Notes: generated by a model not told the origin, from the sequence alone. A stretch of DNA of 64,000 bases from JAAYCB01 sp012744395 (GCA_028703175.1 JAQVNJ010000002.1:50817-114816); one strand, 5' to 3'; shown: positions 9,344-17,861, numbered from the stretch's first letter. A program made the numbers and translations.

Positions 9344-10219
9344 CTACCACTCGACCGATTCCAGGAACCGCAGGCTCCGCGGAATCTGCTCGATGGCCGT
9401 CGGCGATTCGTCCTCGATGAAGTAGTACTCGACGCCGATCCGCTGGGCCGTTCGCAGCAGCGTGGGGAAATCGACCTGGCCCGTTCCCAGCGCCACGTCG
9501 TTCGTCAAGTCGGTGCTGCCCGACAGGCTCCCCAGGGGGACTCCCTTCCTCAGGTCCTTCAGGTGCATCAGCAGCCACCGCCGCGGGTGTTTTTCGAGCA
9601 GCTTGACGGGGTCTTGCCCCGGCAGCACGACCCACAACACGTCCATCTGGAAGAAGACCGTCTGCGGATCGGTCTCCGCCATCAGCAGGTCGAAGAGCGT
9701 CCCCTCGCCGAACGGCTGGAATTCATAACCGTGATTGTGGAGATAGAACTTGATGCCATGTCTGGCCAGGGCCGCGCCGGCCCGGTTCAGCACCGCGGCC
9801 ACCTCGCGGCACTGCTTCTCGTCGAAGGGGGCCTTGTGCGGGAGCCAGGCGCAGCCGGCATAGGGCATTCCCAGCGCCTTGGCGTCGCGGGCGACCCCCT
9901 CGACGTCGTCGCGAAGCCGTTCATAGGGGAAATGCGAGCCGATGGCCACCAGGCCGCGGCGGTCAAGCTCGGCTTTGAATTCGGCGGCTGTCAGGCCTCC
10001 CAGGCTGGCGACTTCGACGTACTTGAAGCCCCAGCGCTTGGCCTGATCGAGCGTTGCGCCGACCCCTTGCGCCTTTTGCAGGTCGCGCAGGCTGTAGAGC
10101 TGGAGGCCCACGCGCCCCGCGAAGCTCTTGCTGGTTCCGACCTCGTCGGCCCGCGCCGCGGAGCAAGAGACAACGAACAATGCCAGGCAGGCGGAAATCC
10201 ACGGCAGAAGCTTGTGCAT
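9344..10219 (-). CDS. Exported xylose isomerase-like TIM-barrel protein
   Basis: 291 residues. Signal peptide at 1-24 (hydrophobic core ISACLALFVVSCSAARA). The AP_endonuc_2/sugar phosphate isomerase-epimerase fold is shown by GLQLYSLRD, the metal-site segments HNHGYEF, MDVLW and LMHLKDL, and a late IEDES. These are the divalent-metal ligands used by isomerases, epimerases and IolE-like dehydratases. The substrate cannot be told from sequence. Such exported TIM barrels are abundant in planctomycetes. Middle gene of a cluster with the enolase-superfamily enzyme upstream and namZ downstream. Confidence 0.82.
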   Translation of the reverse strand: MHKLLPWISACLALFVVSCSAARADEVGTSKSFAGRVGLQLYSLRDLQKAQGVGATLDQAKRWGFKYVEVASLGGLTAAEFKAELDRRGLVAIGSHFPYERLRDDVEGVARDAKALGMPYAGCAWLPHKAPFDEKQCREVAAVLNRAGAALARHGIKFYLHNHGYEFQPFGEGTLFDLLMAETDPQTVFFQMDVLWVVLPGQDPVKLLEKHPRRWLLMHLKDLRKGVPLGSLSGSTDLTNDVALGTGQVDFPTLLRTAQRIGVEYYFIEDESPTAIEQIPRSLRFLESVEW

Positions 10220-10254
10220 GGATCAGGTCTCCGAAAAACAGGGCGATTGGATGC

Positions 10255-11604
10255 TCAGAAACCGAGGCCGGGACCGTCGAGAACCCGGGTGCCGAGCGTC
10301 CCGTCGGTGACGTGGAACATCTCCGGAAACCGCTCCGCCCAGCCGCGGTTGGCGGCCGGACAATACTGGCGGCCGTTCCCCTCGATCGCCTCGACGGTCG
10401 GGATTCGGGCCGAGAGCGAAGCCGAATGCAGAAACGACGCGCCGGGGCACGTCAAGTCCTGGACGCAGAGAAACATCCCGAACTTCTGTGCGGCGGCCCC
10501 CATCAGCAGCGCTTCGGTGTGCCCTTTACAGGCCTTCAAGGCGACTCCCGAATAGCCCAGCTCCCGACTCAGAACCAGGCTCTCGAAATCGACCAGCGAT
10601 TCATCGATCACCACCGGCTTGATCTTGGCCGCCTCGTGCATGCGATTGTCCGGATTGGCCTTCAGGTCGCGGTGTGTCGGCTGCTCGATGTAATGCAGTC
10701 GCGCAAGCGCCTGGGGCGACTGTTCACCGACCTTGGCAAGAAAATCCAGCACGTATTGGACGTTGGCGCACTTCTCATTGAAGTCGGCCGAGTAGCACCA
10801 CTTCTGGCAGCCTCGTGCGGCCTGGGCCTCGGCGGCGACCCGTTCGACCGACACCACCCGATCCACGTCCCACTGGAGATTGTCGCCGTTGAGCTTGATC
10901 TTCAAATGGGTCAGCCCGTTGAACGCGATCCACTCCGGCAGCGTCTCCGGCAGCCCGTCATTGAGCCGCTGTGCGATGTCGCCATCGGTCAAGGGATCGA
11001 GTGCCCCGACGAGGTGGTAGAGCGGCATCGCGGGCTTTGGCTTCCGCGACGTGTATTGATCGAGATACTCGCCGGCGAACTGCTCGGTCAGATAGCTGCC
11101 GATGTCGCGATTGACGAACTCGGCGGAGAGCAGGTTGTACGAATTTTCGCCCAGGGTCTTGCCGTAGGCGTCGTGGATCGCGGCCTCCAGGGGGCTGGCC
11201 GAGACAAGTTGGGCCAGCCGCGGCATCGACTCGATGCCCGCAGCCGCGGTGATTTCGTCCGCGGCGCGGGAATAGCCGGCGGCCAGCTCGTGGGTGATTT
11301 CCAGGGGGTGGCCGACCGCCTTGCAGTCCCCCGCCCGGTCCGCTAGCAGGCGGCCCAGCGCGGTCATCGCCGCCAGGGTCTGGTCGCTTGAGGCCGACTG
11401 GCTCGGCCATCCCCAGATGTGGCCCACCGGCATCGAGCCAAACCCCTCGCCGCGGCGGCCGTCGCGGGTCTCGACCTTCGCTTTCACATGGAGCAGCACG
11501 ACGTCGGATACAACCCGGCCGCCGAATTTTATCGGCGTCCGGTAGTTGAATTGCTCCGTCTCCGAGACGACTTCAAGCAGGCGAATGTCGGTTGGCTTGG
11601 GCAT
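10255..11604 (-). CDS. Enolase-superfamily (MLE/mandelate racemase-like) enzyme
   Basis: 449 residues from the ATG at 11604, chosen because AAAGGGAG lies just upstream; the frame is open further up without a good site. Barrel landmarks in order are a KxK motif (HLKIKLNG), an Asp-bearing strand (CYSADFNEKC), a Glu strand (LHYIEQPT), an Asp/Glu strand (VVIDESLVD) and a late catalytic-Lys strand (GVALKACKGHTEALL). The order matches the muconate-lactonizing/dipeptide epimerase subgroup, which abstracts an alpha proton next to a carboxylate with Mg2+. It is longer than Ala-Glu epimerases (~320-370), so the substrate is open. First gene of the cluster ending in namZ. Cytoplasmic, no signal. Confidence 0.82.
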   Translation of the reverse strand: MPKPTDIRLLEVVSETEQFNYRTPIKFGGRVVSDVVLLHVKAKVETRDGRRGEGFGSMPVGHIWGWPSQSASSDQTLAAMTALGRLLADRAGDCKAVGHPLEITHELAAGYSRAADEITAAAGIESMPRLAQLVSASPLEAAIHDAYGKTLGENSYNLLSAEFVNRDIGSYLTEQFAGEYLDQYTSRKPKPAMPLYHLVGALDPLTDGDIAQRLNDGLPETLPEWIAFNGLTHLKIKLNGDNLQWDVDRVVSVERVAAEAQAARGCQKWCYSADFNEKCANVQYVLDFLAKVGEQSPQALARLHYIEQPTHRDLKANPDNRMHEAAKIKPVVIDESLVDFESLVLSRELGYSGVALKACKGHTEALLMGAAAQKFGMFLCVQDLTCPGASFLHSASLSARIPTVEAIEGNGRQYCPAANRGWAERFPEMFHVTDGTLGTRVLDGPGLGF

Positions 11605-11964
11605 GGTCCACTCCCTTTCCGATCGATTCCTCGCGTGACGGGTCCACGTCGGCGCTCTGCGTCCGGCCGCACCCGCGATGACGCGGCCGGTGCGGGCCCC
11701 GGGCGACCCAGCCAGCCCTCCCCCCCGGCCGGCCGCAGCGGCCATCCTAGCCGATTTCCGCCGCGGATGGCAAGCCGCCGGAGAGACATCGCCGGCAGAA
11801 TCGCCGTAGTGGATCCGCGCGCTGAAAATCGCCGATCGGTGCGCGGAGGAAAGAGGAACATGCAGAAAGGGCGCGAAGCGGGCGATTGGCTCGCCGGCTC
11901 CGCGCCCTGCGATCGGCGGTCTGGGCGACGCTGCCCGGCGCCGGCGGCCGGCCGGCGCGATGCC
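11605..11964. other. Intergenic gap with a GC hairpin after the response regulator
   Basis: No gene seen. GCGCCGGC (11938-11945) and GCCGGCGC (11951-11958) form a perfect 8-bp stem 6 bases beyond the regulator's stop codon. It lacks a T-run but may stabilise or end that transcript. The promoter of the enolase cluster should lie here; no clear -35/-10 pair was recognised. Confidence 0.5.
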
Positions 11965-12600
11965 TCACACCAACTGTTTGCGGACCGCCCAGACAGCCGC
12001 CTGCGTCCGATCCGACACGCCGATCTTTCGCAGGATGTGCTGGACGTGCTCCTTGACCGTCTCGTAGCTGATGTGCAGCGCCTGGGCAATCTCCTTGTTC
12101 GTCAGGCCGAAGGCGAGCTGGCGAAGCACCTCGCTCTCGCGCTGGGTCAGCGGCACTTCGACATCCGCCGCCAGTCGCGGAGTGGCCAGCGCGCCGGTCA
12201 CACGCCGCAATTCGTCGCGCGTCCACGCGCTTTCGCCGCTGGCTGCCATGCGGATTGCGTTGAGCAACTGCTCGCGCGTGCAGCCCTTCAGCAAGTAGCC
12301 GCTCGCCCCGAGCGCCACGGATCGGGCGATGTAGGTCGGATTGTCGAACGTGGAGAGCATCAGAACCGGCATGTCGGGCTTCTCGAGCTTGATCCGCCCC
12401 AAGGCCGTCAGACCGTCTCCCTTGGGCATGCGGATGTCGAGCAGCACGACGTCCGGGTCGTTCTCCATGGCATACCTGACCGCTTCTTCGCCGGTGCCGA
12501 CCTCCGCGACGATTTCCACGTCCGTGTCGGCCAGCAACACCTTCAATCCGCTGCGGACAACTTCGTGGTCGTCAGCGATCAATAACTTCAATTTGCTCAT
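11965..12600 (-). CDS. NarL/FixJ-type response regulator with LuxR HTH
   Basis: 211 residues. The receiver domain (1-120) has the acidic pocket DD at 10-11, phospho-acceptor Asp55 (VVLLDIRMP), Thr/Ser83-region switch (MLSTFD) and the Lys of LLKG. The LuxR helix-turn-helix spans about 145-205 (LTQRESEVL, TNKEIAQAL, ETVKEHVQ). It binds DNA as a phosphorylation-controlled dimer. No histidine kinase gene lies within this window, so it is an orphan here. The 517 bases upstream carry a strong hairpin and a repeated GGGGATAGCC word that could be control sites. Target genes unknown. Confidence 0.93.
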   Translation of the reverse strand: MSKLKLLIADDHEVVRSGLKVLLADTDVEIVAEVGTGEEAVRYAMENDPDVVLLDIRMPKGDGLTALGRIKLEKPDMPVLMLSTFDNPTYIARSVALGASGYLLKGCTREQLLNAIRMAASGESAWTRDELRRVTGALATPRLAADVEVPLTQRESEVLRQLAFGLTNKEIAQALHISYETVKEHVQHILRKIGVSDRTQAAVWAVRKQLV

Positions 12601-13117
12601 GAGATCCTCCGATCATGCAAACCCTACCGTGACGCCTCGCGCGGACCAACGCGGCGGGCCCCCCGGCAGAGGCCCGAGTTCCGCAAAGGCTGAATCCCGC
12701 GACAATCCCTGTTCTGGATTTCCTCTGGAACAGAAAAGAGCGACCTTCAACAGGCACGAGAACCAGTGGCTGCAAAAAAACCGATCCGCGAACCGCAGTC
12801 GAAAACTGCCCCTGACGGGACCGAACCATCACCCGGCAGGGGAGACCTCCACCGATGGCCAGGCAGATCGAAAAAATCGCCCTGACATGTCTGTTCCGTT
12901 TTCCTCAGTCCGGGGATAGCCGCGCGGCCTGATGGGGGGTGTCGTGGGCACCACGACGTCCCCCCTCCTAATGGCCATTTGCCTATCCCTATACCCCTAT
13001 GTTAGCAGAATTCTTCACGGGGGATAGCCCTTCTGTCACATTTTGGGATTACCACTTGGGGGAAGGTCCCCCCGCTGTGCGGATCGGGCTGTGTGAATTG
13101 GCCCGTTTGTCACCCGC
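12601..13117. promoter_or_regulatory. 517-bp leader of the response regulator with hairpin and repeated words
   Basis: No gene recognised. GTCGTGG/CCACGAC, extended by wobble pairs and five G-C pairs, makes a ~14-bp stem at 12934-12964 with a 3-base loop; it could end the galE transcript. GGGGATAGCC occurs at 12912-12921 and again at 13020-13029, with an inverted near-copy GCCTATCCC near 12981. Regulatory use is inference. Confidence 0.4.
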
Positions 13118-14107
13118 TTACCGATCATATCCGTGCGGGTGGTTTTTCTGCCAGTTCCAGGCGGTGGCGACGATCTGGTCGATCTCGGTGTAGCGCGGCT
13201 TCCAGCCGAGCTCCGCCTGGACCTTCGTCGAGTCGGCGTAGAGTTCGGCCGGGTCGCCGCAGCGCCGCGGGCCGTATTCGACGGCGATTTGGCGCCCGGT
13301 GACGCGCTGGGCCGACTGGAGGACCTCGCGGACCGAGTAGCCGCGGCCGATTCCCAGGTTGTAGAAGCGGGCCTCGCCCGGCTTGAGGGCATCCATCGCC
13401 ACGCCGTGGGCCTGGCAGAGGTCTTCCACGTGGATGTAATCGCGGATGCACGTGCCGTCGGGCGTGGGATAGTCCGTGCCGAAGACGGTCAGCTTCTCCC
13501 GCTGCCCGAGCGCTACCTGCAAGATCAGCGGGATCAAGTGGGTCTCCGGCCGGTGGTCCTCGCCGAGCGAACCGTCGGCCGCGGCGCCGGCTACGTTGAA
13601 ATAGCGCAGGGCCGCGAAGGCGAATTCGGGATCGGCGGCCGCCATGTCCTTCAGAATCCGCTCAACGCACCATTTCGACCAACCGTAGGGGCTGATCGGC
13701 TGCTGGGCCATCGTCTCGACGATCGGGACGCGATCTGGCTGGCCATAGGTCGCGCACGTCGAGCTGAAGACAAACCGCCTCACCCCGACCGCCCGCATCG
13801 CCTTCAACAGGCTCACCGCGCCGCTCGTGTTGTTGTCGTAGTAATCGAGCGGCCGCTCGACCGATTCGCCCACGTACGCCAAGGCGGCGAAGTGCATCAC
13901 GCACTCGATTGCGTGTTCCTCCAGGATTCGGACGATTTGGGCGGTGTCGCACAGCGGCAATTCGTAGAAGGCGGCCCGAGCGTCCAGGGCCTCGCGATGG
14001 CCCCGGTCGAGGTTGTCGATCACGACCGTCTTGTGCCCGGCCTCGACCAGCAGCTTGACGGCGTGCGATCCGATATAACCTGCCCCGCCGGTCACCAATA
14101 CGTTCAT
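13118..14107 (-). CDS. galE: UDP-glucose 4-epimerase
   Basis: 329 residues, the normal length. Extended SDR fold with NAD-binding GGAGYIGSH at 7-15, the acidic DNLDRGH at 31-37, and the active-site pair Tyr141/Lys145 (YGWSK) with the upstream SSTCATYG serine/threonine. The UDP-sugar site segments RYFNVAGA and the C-terminal LGWKPRY are present. It interconverts UDP-glucose and UDP-galactose in the cytosol for exopolysaccharide or LPS sugars. It sits divergently to the flavoprotein gene at 14297 with a 189-bp shared upstream region. Confidence 0.95.
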   Translation of the reverse strand: MNVLVTGGAGYIGSHAVKLLVEAGHKTVVIDNLDRGHREALDARAAFYELPLCDTAQIVRILEEHAIECVMHFAALAYVGESVERPLDYYDNNTSGAVSLLKAMRAVGVRRFVFSSTCATYGQPDRVPIVETMAQQPISPYGWSKWCVERILKDMAAADPEFAFAALRYFNVAGAAADGSLGEDHRPETHLIPLILQVALGQREKLTVFGTDYPTPDGTCIRDYIHVEDLCQAHGVAMDALKPGEARFYNLGIGRGYSVREVLQSAQRVTGRQIAVEYGPRRCGDPAELYADSTKVQAELGWKPRYTEIDQIVATAWNWQKNHPHGYDR

Positions 14108-14296
14108 CAGGCTATTTCCTCAACCGCGAATCTGCTACAATCATCCCAATCGCTCACACCCCAACAGAGGGGCTCCAAGGGCAGCGTCCGTGGCCTGTTG
14201 CCAATCCTCGCCGCTGGCCGACGGTTTCCAAACGATCCATTGGAGTCCGCGTGAGCGAGTCTGTCAATCAAACCATGCACAACGAGAGCCAGTCGG

Positions 14297-14920
14297 ATGA
14301 CCCGGATCGTCGCCATCATGGGCACTTACCGCCGCGACGGCATCATCGAGCAGACGGTCGACGCGATTCTCCAAGCCGCTCGCGAGGAAGGCGCCGAGGT
14401 TGAAAAGATCGACTTGAAGGAGAAGTCGATCGAATTCTGCACAAACTGCCGCAAATGCACTGGCCCCAAGGCGCCGGAGGTGCGCCGCACGGACTGCATC
14501 TTCGACGACCAGATGGCGGCGATTTGCGATGCGCTCGACCGCGCCGACGGGATCGTTCTGGCGGCCCCCGTGAATTTCTTTAGCGTCACGGCCCTGATGA
14601 AGCGATTTCTGGAACGGCTTCTGGTGTATGTCTATTGGCCGTGGGGTCGCAACTCGCTGCCGAAACCCCGGGTCAAGAAATGCGACAAGAAAGCGGTCGT
14701 CATGACCGCCAGCGCCTGCCCGGCTTTTCTCGGGCGCTGGCTGCTGCCCAACCCGACGGGCGTGATGAAGAGCGCCGCCCGACTGCTCGGGGCGAAGGTC
14801 GTCCGCAAGCTCTATTTCGGCGCGGTCTGCGGAGAAGAGAAGCAGCGACTGACACCTTCCCAGGTCAAGAAGGCCCAAGCCGCCGGCCGGTTGCTCGCGC
14901 GCACCGCGCGATCCCGGTAG
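14297..14920 (+). CDS. NAD(P)H-dependent FMN reductase / iron-sulfur flavoprotein-like
   Basis: 207 residues with a flavodoxin-like fold: an FMN phosphate loop near the N-terminus (IMGTYRRDG) and the AAPVNFFSVTALMKRFLERL segment after strand 3. A cysteine cluster CTNCRKC (about residues 49-55) plus a later Cys recalls the CX2CX2C motif of archaeal-type iron-sulfur flavoproteins, so a 4Fe-4S cluster is possible but spacing to the fourth Cys (12 residues) is wider than usual. Likely a cytosolic redox enzyme of unknown partner. The ATG at 14297 lacks a strong ribosome-binding site. Confidence 0.75.
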   Translation: MTRIVAIMGTYRRDGIIEQTVDAILQAAREEGAEVEKIDLKEKSIEFCTNCRKCTGPKAPEVRRTDCIFDDQMAAICDALDRADGIVLAAPVNFFSVTALMKRFLERLLVYVYWPWGRNSLPKPRVKKCDKKAVVMTASACPAFLGRWLLPNPTGVMKSAARLLGAKVVRKLYFGAVCGEEKQRLTPSQVKKAQAAGRLLARTARSR

Positions 14921-14941
14921 GGGCAAACGTTCAGGCAAAAT

Positions 14942-15090
14942 CCCGGCGGATCTTTCGCTAAACCCGCCGGCTTGCCCGGCGGATCTTTCGCTAAACCCGC
15001 CGGCTTGCCCGGCGGATCTTTCGCTAAATCCCGCCGGCTTGCCCGGCGGATCTTTCGCTAAATCCCGCCGGCTTGCCCGGCGGATCTTTC
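14942..15090. repeat. Tandem 33/34-bp hairpin repeats, five units
   Basis: The word CCCGGCGGATCTTTCG starts at 14942, 14975, 15008, 15042 and 15076, giving periods of 33, 33, 34 and 34. Between words sits CCGCCGG-CTTGC-CCGGCGG, so each junction can fold as a 7-bp hairpin. The change from 33 to 34 breaks any reading frame, so the array is not coding. It fills most of the 302-bp gap between the flavoprotein and the glycosyltransferase gene; 15091-15222 shows nothing else except the latter's ribosome-binding site. Confidence 0.92.
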
Positions 15091-15222
15091 GGCTTCGGAC
15101 TACATCCGCGGCCGGCTCTCTCCCAAAACAACGTAGCTCTCGCCTCCCGGTGCTTTCGCGTGTCCCATACTTGAGTAGTCCACGGAGCAAGTGCCACCAC
15201 CCCCTTGGCGAGGGAGTCAACA

Positions 15223-16067
15223 ATGCTTACTGAATCCCAAAGCGGGCTGGATATCCAAGAGCTGGCTGCCATCCTGCCGCCGCAGGCGGCGGAGAACGAT
15301 TTTCCTCCGAATCCGCCGATTGAGACGGTCCGCGTCTGGGGCCTGCCGCTGGCTCGGATGGGCACAGCGGGGGTGCTGGCCCGGATCGACGACCTGATCG
15401 AGCGGGGAGACCCCGCGTTTTTCATTACGGCCAATCTGCATTACGCGCGGCTCTCGGCTCGCGAGCCGCACCTGGGCAATGTGAATTCGCGGGCGGCGTT
15501 TATCACCGCCGACGGCATGCCGCTGATCTGGTATGCCCGGCTGACCGGCCGACCGCTGCCGCAGTGCGTCGCCGGGGCCGCGTTGGTTGAGCTGCTTTCC
15601 TGCCGGGCGGAAGCGCGAGGTTATCGGGTGTTCTTTCTCGGCGCTGCCCAAGGGGGCGCACGCCGGGCGGCCGATCGCCTGCTGACGCGTCATCCGAGGC
15701 TTGCGGTCGCCGGCGTTGAGACGCCCGAGTTCGGCGGGATCGAGGCCTCGGACCACGCAGCGCTGGTCCGGCGAATTCGCTCCGCCCGCCCCGACATTCT
15801 TTTCGCCGCCCTCGGGCAACCCAGGGGCGAGCTGTGGATTGACCGGCACTGTGCGGCGATGGGCGTGCCGGCGTGCGTGGAAGTTGGCGCATCGCTGACT
15901 TGATTGCCGGCAGCGCTGGCAGGGCCCCGCGATGGATCGAGCGGGCCTGCGCCGAATGGCTGTACCGGCTGGCCCGCGAGCCCCGGCGGTTCGCGTCCCG
16001 CCATTTCCGCGACACGGTGTTTCGTTGCAGGACGATTGTCGGCGATCTCAGCCGGGGCCGCGAGTAG
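15223..16067 (+). pseudogene. WecG/TagA/CpsF-family glycosyltransferase, single-base frameshift
   Basis: The start is the ATG at 15223 behind GAGGGAG. The frame reads through the family landmarks FFITANLHYARLS, TADGMPLIW, FFLGAAQGGA and ALGQPRGELWI and then stops at 15901-15903 after GASLT. The next bases in another frame continue the conserved end (DLIAGSAGRAPRW, then WLYRLAREPRRF) to a stop at 16067. Adding one G near 15898 restores GASLDLIAG and a 281-residue protein. These enzymes transfer ManNAc-type sugars to undecaprenyl-linked intermediates. It is either a real inactivating deletion or a sequencing error; no slippery heptamer is evident. The stop lies 3 bases from the convergent ybaK-like gene. 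Confidence 0.88.
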
Positions 16068-16070
16068 ACG

Positions 16071-16538
16071 TTATTCCGCGAATTCGCCCAGTTCGGGGCT
16101 CTCGGTGCGAACATAATCGGCGTAGTTCATACCGACCGAGATGCAGTGGTCGCCGGCATTGAAGTTGATCCGCTCGTTCTCTCCGAGTCGCCGGTCGCAG
16201 AGCGTCGGCAACCCGAAAAGCTGGCCGAACGGCGGGATCGCGCCGGGTTCGAGCCCCGTCAGTTCGAAGACTTCCTCGCGGCTCAGGAAGCGGAGTCTCC
16301 GCCAGTTCTGCTGGCGGCGAATTTCGCGGCTGTCGAGCCGGCGATCGGCGGGGAGGACGAACATCACGACCCGGTCGTCGCCCTTGCAGATCAGCGCTTT
16401 GGCGCCGCTGGCCAGCGGCGTGCCCCGAACACGCGCGGCCTGTTGGCTTGTGTGGACCGCCTCGTGTCGGAGGACATCGTATTGGACGCCGTGCCGATCG
16501 AGGAGGTCTTCCAGTCGGTCAAAGACGCGTTCAGACAT
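16071..16538 (-). CDS. YbaK/ProX-type aminoacyl-tRNA deacylase
   Basis: 155 residues, the size of free-standing YbaK/ProXp proteins. Recognisable segments are HEAVHTSQQAARVRGTPL, the conserved Lys of GAKALICKG, VVMFVLPADRRLD, and the C-terminal GLEPGAIPPFGQLFGLPTLCD loop. These cytosolic enzymes hydrolyse mischarged tRNAs (for example Cys- or Ala-tRNA-Pro). Which tRNA is edited cannot be told. Convergent with the glycosyltransferase gene. Confidence 0.87.
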   Translation of the reverse strand: MSERVFDRLEDLLDRHGVQYDVLRHEAVHTSQQAARVRGTPLASGAKALICKGDDRVVMFVLPADRRLDSREIRRQQNWRRLRFLSREEVFELTGLEPGAIPPFGQLFGLPTLCDRRLGENERINFNAGDHCISVGMNYADYVRTESPELGEFAE

Positions 16539-16580
16539 CGGTTGTTCTCCTGTCTGTTATGGAGGCGGGCCTTCCGCCAC

Positions 16581-16604
16581 GTTCCCAAGCCGGAGCTTGG
16601 GAAC
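16581..16604. repeat. Palindromic repeat family 1, copy 3
   Basis: Left arm GTTCCCAAGC, right arm GCTTGGGAAC, central CGGA. 42 bases upstream of the deacylase start in the 347-bp gap before argB. The rest of that gap holds the promoter and leader hairpin listed next. Confidence 0.9.
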
Positions 16605-16726
16605 GAGATCGGGTGGGAACGAGGTGGGCAGCGAGAACTGAACCCTGAACCCTCCTCTCCTGATCTTGGGTTGGATCCGCGCGCGGGTCAGCACGGCCCC
16701 CACTCTGTCGGGCGGTTTGCAGCGCG

Positions 16727-16754
16727 TTGACACTTGGTGCGAATGCGATAGAAT
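16727..16754 (+). promoter_or_regulatory. Sigma70-like promoter upstream of argB
   Basis: TTGACA at 16727-16732 is a perfect -35; TAGAAT at 16749-16754 is a near-consensus -10; spacer 16 bases. Transcription would start near 16761, about 125 bases before argB. Confidence 0.6.
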
Positions 16755-16763
16755 AACCGGTTT

Positions 16764-16800
16764 CCCCGGGCGGTTTCCCGCCTCCCGGGGCTGTTTTTTT
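16764..16800 (+). terminator. Leader hairpin with T7 run upstream of argB (possible attenuator)
   Basis: CCCCGGG (16764-16770) pairs with CCCGGGG (16784-16790); an internal alternative pairs GGCGG with CCGCC. CTG and seven T follow at 16794-16800. This has the form of an intrinsic terminator between the predicted promoter and the arg genes. No short leader peptide was recognised. Confidence 0.6.
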
Positions 16801-16885
16801 CCCGCCCCGCCCGCGATGCTGCCTGTTCGGGCAGGCTCGTCGCGCCGGCTTCCGAGGGATCGCCCTCCGTGCCAGGAGCGATGCG

Positions 16886-17764
16886 TTGCAAGAAGCCATC
16901 CAAAAGGCCGACACGCTGATCGAGGCCCTCCAGTGGATCCGCAAGTTTCGCGGCAAGATCACCGTGATCAAGCTCGGCGGCAGCATCATGGAAGACGAGC
17001 GGGCGATGGCCCACCTGTTGCTCGATGTCGTTTTCATGGAGTCGGTCGGGATGCGGCCGGTCGTCGTTCACGGCGGCGGCGCGGCCATCAGCCGCGCGAT
17101 GGCCGAGGCGGGGCTTGAGCCGAAGTTCGTCCTGGGGCGGCGCTACACCGACGCGAACGTCCTGGCCGTCGTGGAGCGGGTCCTGGCGGGGGAGGTCAAT
17201 CGGCGGATCGTCGAGGAAATCGACTCCCTTGGCGGGCGTGCCGAAGGGCTCAACTTTCAGACGCGAAACGTCCTCTTCGGCGAACCGCTCAAGCTCAAGG
17301 ACGCGGCCGGAGCGGAGCTCGACTTGGGACGGGTTGGCCGCGTGACACGCGTCGACCGCGATTCGATCGAGGACCTCTGCCGCCGCTGGGTGGTCCCGGT
17401 CATCCCTTCGATGTGTGCCACCGAGGATGGCCAGAAGCTGAACGTGAATGCCGACACGGCCGCCACAGCCGTGGCCCAGGCGCTGGGAGCGGACAAACTC
17501 GTATTCTTGAGCGATGTCAACGGCGTTCGCCGCGACCGCAACGACCCCGACTCGCTTGTCCACTCGCTGACCGCCGCCGAGGCCCGCGCGCTGATCGACT
17601 CCGGCGCCGTGGAGGCGGGAATGATCCCCAAAGTCCAGGCCTGCCTGGAGACGCTCGAAAACGGTGTCGGCAAGATCCATATCATCGACGGCCGGTTGCG
17701 GCATTCGCTGCTGCTGGAAGTCTACACGAGCCGGGGCGTGGGCACGGAGATCGTCCGCGGCTGA
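16886..17764 (+). CDS. argB: Acetylglutamate kinase
   Basis: 292 residues from a TTG start; AGGAG at 16874-16878 is 7 bases before it, whereas the ATG at 16881 is out of frame. The amino-acid kinase fold shows the ATP/Lys motif VIKLGGS, the substrate loop VVVHGGGAAIS, the NAG-binding GLEPKFVLGRRYTD and the late VFLSDVNGV and GGxxxKV-equivalent AGMIPKVQACLE. It phosphorylates N-acetylglutamate in step two of arginine synthesis. The Arg-sensitive N-terminal helix typical of hexameric enzymes may be present (EAIQKADTLIEALQWI), hinting at feedback inhibition by arginine. First gene of argB-argD-argF. Confidence 0.95.
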   Translation: MQEAIQKADTLIEALQWIRKFRGKITVIKLGGSIMEDERAMAHLLLDVVFMESVGMRPVVVHGGGAAISRAMAEAGLEPKFVLGRRYTDANVLAVVERVLAGEVNRRIVEEIDSLGGRAEGLNFQTRNVLFGEPLKLKDAAGAELDLGRVGRVTRVDRDSIEDLCRRWVVPVIPSMCATEDGQKLNVNADTAATAVAQALGADKLVFLSDVNGVRRDRNDPDSLVHSLTAAEARALIDSGAVEAGMIPKVQACLETLENGVGKIHIIDGRLRHSLLLEVYTSRGVGTEIVRG

Positions 17765-17861
17765 AGTGATTTTTCCACGGCCGGCGGCGAACCGGGAGAC
17801 ACCATTGCCTGTCTGCTGTGCTTTGTTGAGCGACCATTTGATCGGCTGGAAGGAGAAGATC

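Noticed and set aside
8312..10555. 747-codon plus-strand ORF across namZ and the isomerase gene
   Set aside because: Antisense to two well-supported genes; long open frames opposite genes are common in GC-rich DNA.
14942..15090. CRISPR array
   Set aside because: The repeats are directly tandem with no unique spacers and no cas genes nearby.
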